NCBI GenBank assembly: GCA_002633005.1
Contig: NMRA01000001.1
Location: forward strand, 3,667,570-3,696,658
DNA: 29,089 bases
Direction: 5' to 3'
Source: Phoronis australis
Taxonomy: Eukaryota; Phoronida; Phoronidae
A model generated the notes under the pieces. That model was not told where the DNA came from. It worked only from the letters and a program-made list of their open reading frames with translations, and made no database searches. How positions within the stretch are numbered: the stretch's first letter is position 1; each line of letters starts with the position of its first letter. This document shows positions 10,601 to 22,600 of this stretch, one piece after another. The position numbers and the translations under genes were made by a program.

Positions 10601-13600
10601 GCAAGGACTTGCATTGTCTTAGCTAGCCTTATCGCAAATAGTGAGCTTCAAACTTGTTATAAGTGTTATGTAAACTCTCATAAGTTGGTCCGAGTTTATA
10701 ACAAGGGAATATATGTTGGCAACAAAATAGCGCGTATGATTGACTACTTGTGGCAGATTTAATAATTCCTCAATTGTTTCTGAGTGAAAGATAACCAGCG
10801 GAGTGATTCAGCTGAACATCTGAGCTGAACTCCTGAATGTGTTGAGTTAATGAATTGTGACTTGACTACATTATGTTCTGTTGTTACAGCTAGCAGCTCC
10901 GTGGGAGACAAAACACGGTGCTTTAACGGCTGCAACAGAGATTCTCCGACATGAATGGTGTCCAGATGAATTTGCTGAAGCTGTTAAAGGTCATGCCCTG
11001 CGGCTTCTTGAGGACAGCGAGTACCGTGTTCGTATAGCGGCTGGTATGTATTGTGAGGGAAAGACATTGCTCCAGGGGCGTTTGCGGACATCATTGTTCA
11101 AGAATTTTCTCTTCTGATTTCTGTAGCATTTTCAACTTGATATTGTATTGTACATTTGTCAGAAAGTTTTTTTTGCACTGAAAATTTTTTATTTATCAAA
11201 GACACCTAACTTTGTCTAATGGTAGCCGTGACATTGGGATACTTAAAAATGGGGAATAATTTTTGATGCTTCATATTTTTCAGGAAAGTCAAACATCTTT
11301 GCGTCCACCATACAGTGTCCTTATATTGGTAAGATTTCACAAAAAGTGTTCATGTGTTACATGACATTTATTTATATTCAGGTGATTTTGTGGGTGCTCT
11401 CTGCCAACGTTACGGTTCAGTGGTCTACTCAGCTATGCGTGACCTGATCTTGGAGGGTGTCCGTGACAACTTAGAAAGACATTCGGAGTCCATCGCTGGC
11501 ATGTCTGAACAAGAGGAAACAGAACGACTATTCCAAAAGCTCAGCAGTTCTCCCAGCACGGTTAGTGATTGGTTTGGGGTAAAAACATGTGTTGAAAGTA
11601 CAGGCCATTGATTTGTAGGACCAGCTAGTACTTAATATATCCACGTATGATTGTCTGCTTCAAACACTGGGTTAGGTGTGGTTGCTTTGTCAGCAGCTGT
11701 CTGTATGGTTTTGTTAGGGCCAGTATTATTTACTGTCCTTTTTTCTGAAATATATATCATTGTTGCTGTCTCTTATATCGAGAAGTTTCCAGATTTGACT
11801 GACCAGTACATTCTGTTTTTTTATTTAGAGCCCTTCCGCTGAACAAATATTCCACGACACAGCAGGATGGAAGTCTCTTGAAACATGGATGAAGTGAGTT
11901 GAGCATCTGTGTTAGGATATGTTGCCCTTTATTGAGTTGCCTACAGATCTTGTTTAATGTTTCGCTTTATGTTTGGAGGCCATCGATCAAAGTGAATAGC
12001 TCGATTTACCTGATAACACCCCAGTGAAGAAACGGAATTGGCCTCATTTCACAAAGTTTCGCTTTTCTGTAAGTGGACCTGTGACCTTAGCTGACTCATC
12101 TTGCTCACGGCTCATTACATTATTCTAGAATGTTCTGTGAACTCAAAAGTGACTTCCTCTTAATCCTAAACTGCAGGTGGTGCTGAAAAATGTCCACCAA
12201 CTATTCAAATGCCTTCCTGTTACACAGCGCATTTCAGGGTGTCGTTACTCTATCAGAAAATGGTCAATGCTAAACATTACTTAAAAACCTTTTGACTGTA
12301 GGTGCTTACAAAAGGCTATCGAGGGATGCGGCTATTCTTTCGAGTCTTGCATCGACCAACAACTACTGGACCTTATATTCTATACACTGACGCATACAAA
12401 CAGATTTGTTCGAGAGACTGGCTACCAAGTTTGTGGTTCTCTGGTCGCTTACGGAATACAAGAAGAAGGTACAGTTGTGCCTACTGTCTTTTTGTCAAAG
12501 TGTTGCCAAATAACCGCTATCTCTTTGGCCACTGATGTTAAAAATCCTTGATTGTCTTAGAGATACATTGCAGCGTTAATGAACTCACCACAAAAGTAGA
12601 GAAGTGATGTGGTCAGCCCATTAATTAGTGTATCCCACCTTGTTTCTGCCTTCACTTCCATGGAGCAAATAATGAAAGTTGTGTTCAGCTGTCTCTCAGC
12701 CAATGTGTTAGGTCTTTGAAAGCGAATGCAGGAACAGGATGTGGTAAACTAATTGTTGGACCGACTGTGTCACTAATTCAGTGTTTTTGAATGCATGGTC
12801 TACAATTGCCAATGTTATAGCTATAAAGCTGAAACGTATCTCTAAGATTACTGAGGATATGCATTTTAGTAAAGAAACACCAAAATTTAGTTTTTTCTCT
12901 TAAAACGCAGCTTTAGCATTTGTCTTGTATCATTGTTGGAAGATGGTACCTTCCCTTTCAGTCATTTGTCTTGGAGATATTATCGTCATTTAGTTTTCAT
13001 CTGATTACCCGTCTGACACATTACGTTGTTGGAGGGCGGTATTTCAGCTGTCACTCATTTATCTGCCATGTATTTCCATCATTTAGATTTTATCTGACCT
13101 TTCAACTTTTTATCCTCCTTCGGGTCCAGTTAACACACAGAATATCCTTGTGTAATGTTTGTGGCTGTTCCCATTCCAATGGTAGCCCCGTTTTCAGTAT
13201 GCACTGTCACTCGTACTTGTAAAGTTGCATCTATCACTCTTATCTGATTATGTTATCATTAACAGGTGAGAATGTCCCTCCACTGGGGGAGGACAGTCCT
13301 ATACTAATACACGGAGATGCATTCACTAAACATTTGGCAAATGGACTGGCTGACAACTGGAGTCAGGTAGGCGAAGAAGTATTAAATTTGTCTGATTGTT
13401 GATGTATAACCTAATGAAAGTGATGTGAGCTACTGGTGTTGGTAATGGAAGGTGTTTATTAATCCGTGGTGCATTGATATGATACTTTATATCTCGGTAG
13501 GGTACCTAATGTCCACTCTTGGTGGATCACTTTCTTGAAGAGTAACAAGCGTTTTGTGCCTTTTGTTAAGGTAGTTTGACGGTAATTTTGTATCTGCTTT

Positions 13601-16600
13601 TGTCTGATTTTTCTGGTAAAAATGATACATTTGAGACCAGCATTACACACGTTATGGTATTTGCTCTCTCGTTTTTTGTGCAGGTCCGTTTAGCTGCATC
13701 TGTGGCCACTAGGAAGTTCCTGCTAAGTTTACAGACTAGTGAGACTCGAGAGCGGTTTTATTCTCAACTTATCCCCCCGATGTGTCTCAACAGGTTCGGA
13801 ATACTTGTATTTAATTTCTTCTTTGTTAGAAATGGCGCAACTAATTTCTTTACTGTTACCCATCCACAAGCTGTTAAATTTAAAGCCTAAGTTCAACAGA
13901 ATTTTGTACAATTTTAGATGTATTGGAGTAACCAGGTACTCTTAGCAAAGACTTAGCTAAATAAGAAAATGTGAATTTAGTCACGCAAATGTAGACCAGT
14001 CGAATGATAGGTGAAGCTGCTTTTTCCCACCATATTGCGTCACCACGAGATCCCTGCTCAGGATGCCTTTGGGAATGCTTGGACCCTGTGTTTAAATGTG
14101 GCTAACTTTGGAACATCATATCTCAGAAACTGTTGATCACATCCATATCCAACTTTCAGACATAACATTGCACTGTTCTCCAAAATGCTTCTACAAGTTA
14201 CTTTTAAAATGTTCAATTCTGCATGACGGGCTCACAAAAATGGGACTTTTATGACTTTGATAAAAAAGTAATAAGTTGCAAAAAAAACAAAAGAATGATC
14301 ATTTAGAAAACTGTTACAACATTTTTGAAATTTCATCTTGAAATTTTTTGACAAACAAGATTTGGTTTCTATCAGTGTATCTTTTTTCAAAAAATTTTCT
14401 AAGAAAGAAATGATCACATGTCCCAGCGACATTGTTCTCTTAGCCATAAGTGAGAAAAGTCTGCAAGATTTACTTAATTGCTTAAATAACTTGTCCATAA
14501 AATGGAGAATGTCTATACTTATTGCAATATGTCGTTCACCTCAGAACTAAAACCTTCTGAAATAAGTGGTTTCGAATTTAAACTAGGAAATTCAGTACAG
14601 TACAGATGTTTTTTAAAATTTATGTAGTTGTAGTATGGGTGATGTGAGAATGAAAATGTTTGATTGTTTAAAGAATTTATGGACTGAAACTGTAATAGCG
14701 GAACTGAAAAGTAATTTAATACTCGCCAAATGTCCAGTCTTGAGGGCCAAGTGCTAGTTCACCTCTTTAATTTTGTTAAAACTTCCCTCATGACGATGAA
14801 TGATGAGAAAAATTTGCAGGAAATTTCCTTTATTGGGATATTCTGTGGTTATTTTTGCTGTAATGGAAAAGGTGATTTTGACGGGGAAGCAGGATTTTGT
14901 TTGGGTAGTTTTGGTGTGTATTATGGTTTGAAACAACACAATTTCTTCTTGGTTACCTATTTTTTAATGTTTGTACAGGTACTATGTTGCTGAAGGTGTA
15001 AGGATTTACTCGCAGGATACGTGGAAGCTGGTCACAGGTGGAGAGGGAAAACAGCTGGTGGAGAAGAACATCTCCAACACTGTATGTAAAGCTTTGTAGG
15101 TTTGTGTAAATGCTTTGTAACAATGTGATTGAAATTGGTAGGGGAGATTAGAAACGGGCCAAAGATCAAACAATAAGTTTAGCATAGTTTGACTTCACAT
15201 AGATAAATCTGTGAACTCTGTCATAACATGCTCATCTGCCGAAACATCAATGCAACTGATGTGATAGGCTGCATTTGAAGTGTGGTGGGTTAATGCAGAT
15301 CTGAGCTCTTCTAATGGTGCTCTAGCGATTTTTTGTAATGACTTGTGTAAAAATTACTAGTTTTGCACACACAGGTTTTAGCTGAGCCATGCGCTGGAAT
15401 GTTTCTTTGACTGGGTTGTTTGGCTTTTTCACAGATATCTTATCCATGTCTTTCAATTAGATTGGCTTTTTCACTGTTAGGTCCAGTTCTATGTCGTACA
15501 AACAGAGGCTGACAACCACGCAGTGAGAGAAGCAGCTTGCGCGTGTATCGCTGAGCTCGGCTCAAAAATCGACAAGGAAATTGTCCGACCCCACGTTTCG
15601 CAGTTACTCGATGCACTTCTTGTCTGTTTCCGAGACCAGAGTTGGCCAGTTAGGGACGCTGCCTGTGTAGCCTGTGGTAACTTTATACTGTGCTTCCCAG
15701 AGGAATCCAGGTAGTGTGGGATATTTCATTGATTTACAGTAGTTATGCTGGTGTAGTGTACGGCCACAGGAAACATTGAGTTAAGGCGTGCACATAACGA
15801 GAACAGACATATATGTTGCTTTTTGATTCATATGCATAGTTATCTAGGCGCCATCTAATGGTAGTGACATGAACTACGACTTTCTAGTAGTCTGAAAGGG
15901 TAGCTACGATGGAGTACAAGACTTGTCAGTCTGCATGTGTTCTGCTGTTGGTACCATCTGGCTCGGTGTATTATCATATTCACTATATACTTAGCATTGA
16001 ATTCAATTGTAGACAAAGTACAGTGAACTAATTCATCCTGCATTTGATTTTGCAACAGATCTTTAACTTCAAAAAATAATTATAGATTAGGAAGTTTTTT
16101 AAGGGCAGCTTACCTAATTACATAAACTATACAAATGGTGTTTGTTGACTTTTTTAGCAAGACAATTCATTGCTGCTGATTCAATTTGTTCAAGTTTGCA
16201 ACTTTGCCTTGACCTTGACCTTGATTTTAGACATAAATCCATATCTGGAGTGTTCCTGTCTGAATGCAGTCTGGTTTATTTCCATTGTAGGCCTCTTCTG
16301 AATGACCTGTACCCCTTGTTCTTCGAGAACTTGCAAGACAACATTCCCTCTGTGCGACAGGGCTCTGCTCTAGCTCTCTTCAATGTGGCTCAGGCTTATG
16401 GTAATTTGCATGTTGCAACTAGTAAAGATAAGTTGTTGCAAATGTTCTTGTTTGTCATATCCAGCTCCTATGTTATTTTACAATTTCTGCAGATGCAGTC
16501 TTACGTTGTCTTTTGCTCAGTATATTAAATACTGTGACTGTATCAATGGTATTGGGAGGTGTTGAAATGTCAATGGGTATCGGCACCATTACTTTCACTG

Positions 16601-19600
16601 TGGTTTGTTTTTATGCACCCACACATTTATATGTGGTAGCATATTGCCATCATCTCTGTCTGGGCATGCAGCATCCGACGTCTGCAGCTGTATCTCCTAA
16701 ACCCTCACAGGATCTTGATGAGATTTGGCATATGTGTTCCTATGAAGCTGAAGACGGACAAGAACGAATTTTGGACCTTTCCGAGTACGGGTGTGCCCTC
16801 TAGTGGCAAATTTAGTTTTTTATGCTTATCTCTGTGTCTTCAAAGGTCCTTTCATAAAATTTGGCAGATATGCATCTATTAGTGAGCTGGCATTATCTTT
16901 CGGTTTTTGATGCAATTTGTGGTATTTTGCGTCACCTAGTGGCCACTTTTACTGTTTTCGAGTCTTGTTATTTGGCATCTGCCCCTCTGTCAACCAAACC
17001 ACTCTAAGGATGGTTGTAGAAATTGACTTATTGCAAGCTCTGCCCACTTGCAAACAAACAATAAATTTTACCTGACAAGGGTTGTTTGACAGGTAAAATG
17101 CTGGCTTGGAAATGAAGGTGTGTCAAGAATGCTGCGTTCCGATTGGTCAGTTAAGCCGTCGCTCAAAATCCTGGCAATAGGTCAATTGGCTTGTATGTTC
17201 CTAATGTGAAGAGGAAGTTTGAGGATGATTTTCCGACGACTTCATCTACTGTGGCACCTCTTACTGATAAATAGCTTTGATGACACATACGAGTTTTTGG
17301 ATGGATTCGATGTATTTTGCTTCATCTAGGGGCCATTTCTATGTTACAAATAAACACCTCTAGAGGCGCACCGTTTGGTGTGGATTTGCGGGTGCAGTTC
17401 AACATACCGTGTTGTTCTTGTTAATTTTCATTTCTTTTTCTTCTTCGCGTTTGTCAAATGGTCAAATCTGTTCTACCAATGAATGTTGCCACCCTCTGCA
17501 GGTCATCTAGGCTGCCGTAGAGTTTCTTGTCAAGCGAGGTGAAGGAGGGCCACACTTCTTTCCTCTTTTCCTCATACAATGGACATGTCTGGAGGATGTG
17601 TTCCGTGTTCTGGCTATCCGTATCGCATAGGCACAGCTCCGACAGGCCAATATGGAATTTATTGAAAAGGTGACATCTGAGCCGATTGTGGCCAGTCCTC
17701 GACCTAAAAATTATGACCTGGTCCCTTCTTGACATCTGATAGTATAGTTCGGTTCTGTTGTACTTTGGATGCAGCTGGTTCCTGTTTTCTTTCTGCCCAG
17801 CCTTGATGATGGTCTTGACTTCACTGTAGCTGGTCCCTCCTTCTGTCTGTTCCTTTTGTGCTCCTTGCTTTGCAAGTGTGTCTGCCATTTCATTTCCATG
17901 CACATTACAATGTGAGGAGATCCAGTACAGTGTCACGTTGTGATTTCTGCAAAGGGAGGTCATGTCAGAAGACTGTTCATTTAATTCAGGGTTTTTGTCA
18001 GTGCTTGGAGGACAATTTTAATGTCATTTTGTCTTTTAGATGCATGTTAATCAATTTGATGCTTGTACTGGGTGAATTGTTGCCTATTATTGGTCGACAC
18101 AGCGTCTTGAAATACTGCTAAACTGCTAAAAATGTTACGTTTTGTTTTTAATTTTTGTTAATATCCAGTTTTGAGGGAGACTGATGATCATTTGATATTG
18201 TTTCTTTGCGTTGCTCCTAGGTGGCACTGCAGTTGACATTCTCATGGATAAAATCAAAGAGGGTCTTGAGGGCGTTGCTAAGCAACCAGAAACAGCAGAG
18301 AGATACAACAATCTGGATAAAGGGTTGAGCACATATGGGGTCGTGAAACGGGCACGAGACAACGATATGGACCTGCATACTAACCAACCTGTGAGTGGTT
18401 GTTGTACTGTTCATTTAGGCACTGTGTGTTATACGAAAAGTTTAAAATCATAATAGGGATTTTTACCAATAGTTTCAGAAAAGTGAATGACCGTAAACCT
18501 TCCAGCATATGCTTTTACGCTTTTGAAAGTGTCTTGCAACAGTCATAATTGCGGCGGTGTGTCTTGAGCATCGTTTGCTGTTGGATGACGTTGCCTTGGC
18601 ATTTGGTGTTGCCACATGTCTTAAATTTGTACTATTTTCTAAATTTCAAATGACTGTATTAGTCTCACTTCAATTGTTGCTTGTAGTGGACATGTCCATG
18701 AGGCGTAACTTAAAATTAAGTTTGTTTCCCTCGTGTAGCTGATCAAAGATTATGTGCACGACTCAAAACATTTTATTTGCAATTTGATAGAAGAATTCAT
18801 AAATAATAATATGTTAGCATTGCTTTTGATATTACTTGTACAACTTACATAATTATGCAGAACATGTTATGCAATATTTTACCAATCTACTGACCAATCT
18901 CACAGGAGTGAGATATAAAAACATATTTAATGGACATCCTTAAGTGATACTTGTTGTGGATGTGAAATTTCGCATATTGATATAAAGTCTAAAAAACTCA
19001 ATGGTGTAGTCAAATTAAAGTTGGCCTTACAAGCCGTCTTTGTGCATGTGAATGACTTATGCTTCATTTGTTCATGTGTCTCTCTGTTGTTTTAATTGTA
19101 GATGTTTTCCTGTGGCTCTCTGGCTCCCAAGATGGGACGGGGCAACAGGGCAGGGGGATGCATGGACCATCAGTTCAGGAGACCCGCCGAGCCCTGGGAG
19201 TTGGCTGAAGGGTAACCTTGTTACATCATTAATAGCACGGCAGTCACAACTGTGTTGATAGACTAGGAAATGGAATGAGTATACTGCAAAGATGAGCAGT
19301 GTTATGCTTGTTGTGTCTAATTAAACTTTATGAGAAAAGTGTAAGAAAATGCTGCTATATATACGTGGAACCATCAGGTACTATTAGCTCATCATTCGAA
19401 CACCAGTATTGTTTGTAGCACATCATTTTAACATCAATCATGTTTGGAATTTCAGGTGTATCCACCTGCTGACAGAACTCTGCAGCATGTCATCAATAGC
19501 ACAACGTTGTGCTAAACAGCTCCCTCTGCTGGCCAAGGCAGCATCTCACCGTCATTACACACAGCATGTCAGCTTCCTGGAGTCGCTCTGTAAACAGATC

Positions 19601-22600
19601 CCCAGCATGTGCCAGAACATGGGCAAGCGAATGTTCAAAATGTATTTGGAACTCTTCATCGATGCCATATTTTACAGTCTGGTAAGAGTGTAATCCAAGT
19701 GGTCACTGTAAATACAGCGTGTGCAGACAAAATACCATGATTATGACCCATTACGATGGATTACTCTAGCTTTTCTCTGATGGTGAATTTGGCTTGCAGT
19801 CTGTCATCGAGACGAGAAACTCAGCCTACGCTCGACTGTCATGGCCTGGGGTCTAATCTTTTTACTTGAAGTCAAACTCGGAATTATTTTTGGCATTTTC
19901 TATAATTCTCCTTTTGTTCAAACTCTAGATAACTGTCTGTTGTTCTGTGCTAGAGTGCATAGCGGCTTATATGGATACTGTCAAATCCTAGTTTGCACTT
20001 GATGACCCCAGCATTAAGGCTAAATGCTCGAGACTTAACTCGAAACTTCTAGTCTTTAGTCGAAATCTTTAGATTTTACTCAAGTTGTAGCTCAAACCTA
20101 GGGTGATCAAGTGCGAACTTGGACTAGCAACTCGTGCATAAACCCAAACCATAATGTACTCAAGCACAGAATAATAGACATTTAGTAGAATAGAAAAAAT
20201 GCTCAAAAAGCAAATTTGAGTTTGATTTTTAGTACAAAGATTGGACTCCAGGTCAAGGTCATTTTGTCTAATTATTTTCGTCGTGCACTGTATAAGTGTG
20301 GTTAAACCATAGGAGTACCGTAAACATACGTAGAATGAAATAGCCATAGAAATACGACGTGTGCATTGAACTATGAAAGCTTGGCAAAATCTGTGTTTCA
20401 CATGTGTCTGTTGTAAGTTATCTTAAGACCTACATTATACACGGCGTGCAGATCTGTGGTCCTCAGCTACACACTACTTATATGGTTACTCATTTTCTGG
20501 TGACTTAACTATAAAAGTTACATTCAGGACCTCTAAAAGTGCATTTTCATTCTTTTCTTTTTTTGTTCACAGAAAGATTTGCGAAAGAGGTATTTAAGGT
20601 CTCTTTTCCTTTTCACAATAAGCTGTTCCAGATATTGTGTGTTTCGCACAAAAATTTCTTTACTAGAATGAATTAGATTGTAGTCATCGCTGAGTCTGTC
20701 TGCTGAGCTGTTGAATAAACTCCACTCAGCATTGTTACACATGGATAATCTAGCCATGAGAAAGTAGTCCATTATAGGCGAATCATTTTGGGTCCACTAG
20801 TATGGACATTGATTTGATCAATCAATCAATCTCTTTATTTATAGTCAGTTTGACAAAACAGACAAACACTAGCCAAAGGCTAATATCACAGATTGTGAAT
20901 AATAACATAAAACACAATAATGAAAAACCAAACACATGTAAAGATGAGAAAACACATATTGATGAGATATGAAAGTATGACATACACACACTCACACATA
21001 CACACCAGATTTAAAATCTGCATACACTGCACCTGCACGGTGGTTCTATCCAAGATTTAATAAAATTCTTAAAAAGTTTATAATCCATGTCCTTGGACTC
21101 ATTGGGAAGAGAGTTCCAGAGTTTAGCACCGTACAGTGACAAAGAGTTTAAACCTTGGCGCACTGTTCGACATTGTTTCACCCATTGTTGCTAGCTGCTG
21201 GAAATACTCCAACTTTTATCTTACGTTCCAGTCCTGCGATAACGCCCTGACATCTAGTGCTGCAAGTCAATGTCTGAACCAGTTGTCAACTATCTTGGGT
21301 CCAAACATCTTGCGAGGGAGAGTGGAACAATATGATCCCAGGTAAACACCAGGTTTAGTGAAAGCCAAGTGGTTATTTTTATTAGTTTTTGAGTCCCCTT
21401 TTCATGTCTGTTTCTCTACATGCTAAACTATTTGAAGGATCATTATGAAAATCAGCAGATGTGTTTCTGCTGGCAAGACCATGACTGACACTGATTTTTG
21501 TGTGGGTTCTACTACTATGATGCCCATGTGTCAATTTTTGCATCTGCAACTGCATCTAAACCCCTTGCAGAATCTAAATTTGGCAAGTGCAATACTATGA
21601 ACTTGACAACAGTTGACCACATCTTTCAGATGGATCCGACTTCCATTTTGCCTTTAGTGGCTCTTAAATTTTTCTACATTTTGCTCTGTATCGTAGGTGT
21701 TTCTTGACGGATTTTCATGAAATTTGGTAAATAGTTCACTATTAAGATTGCCGGTGCCTTCCCATTTTTGAACAGATGCCACGTATTCTGTGTTTTCTAA
21801 TGGCCATTTTTAAGATACTAATAAACTACTTTAGAAGCATGCTATTTGCGGTGCAGTCGTAGATGCATTTCAATGCTTAGCATTGCTCGTTTTTGGTTGT
21901 GTCCGTAGGGGGACCCTCCTAAATCTGCCTATTCCTAGTGCATTTTTGCTTTATCAACCATCTGGAGAGAATGCAAGACCAACAATAGAAGCAGCTTGTA
22001 TAATCATGGCTTCAGTGCTTATCAGACATATCATTGCATATTCTAGCTTGATACTCATACGGGGGACAATAAGTACATATGAACACTTATAGATTAGGCT
22101 CTGTGATCCTCACAAACTTTGTAACCTTCTTTGAAAACACGCCAAGAGACATTTAATCATGCCACCCATGGTTGTTTTTTTTCATTTTTGTTGATTTTAT
22201 GCATCTGGGGCCAGTGTCTTATCACTGTTCTTGTAATTAAACTCGAAATTATTTCTGGCATTTCCATTTAACTTTTGTGAGAACTAGTAAATGTCAATCG
22301 TTGTGTGCTTGAGTACATTACGTTTTATGTGTATGAATTTCTAGTCAAAGTTTGCACTTGATCACCCCGAGATTTGAGTTACAAACTCGATAATTCGACT
22401 AAAAACTCGAAATTTCGAACTCAGACTTGGAACTTTTAGCCTTAGTATTGGGATCACCAAGAGCAAACTGAGATTAGACATGTATTGGGCCATTATATAC
22501 TAGAGCATACAGTAATAGACATGTATTGGGCCATTATATACTGGAGCATACAGTAATAGACATGTATTGGGCCATTATATACTGGAGCATAAAGTAATAG

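Larger units (their letters stand above)
7681..10889 (+). other. intron 1 of HEAT-repeat gene (3.2 kb)
   Basis: Bounded by GTAAGT and TTGTTACAG. It contains a short TGTGCC-type microsatellite near 7757-7790 and the inverted-repeat element with adjoining tRNA-like boxes at about 8800-9040. Otherwise it is A+T-rich sequence in which I see no gene. Open frames of 60-74 codons at 8102-8473 and 9207-9568 look incidental. Confidence 0.75.
16401..18220 (+). other. intron 10 of HEAT-repeat gene, repeat-rich (1.8 kb)
   Basis: Bounded by GTAATT and TTGCTCCTAG. In order it holds the diverged roughly 150-bp modules (about 16690-16990), a reverse-oriented copy of the 193-bp inverted-repeat family (17021-17190), another module (17270-17400), and the antisense LINE fragment (17454-18063). 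Nothing else looks like a gene. Confidence 0.8.
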
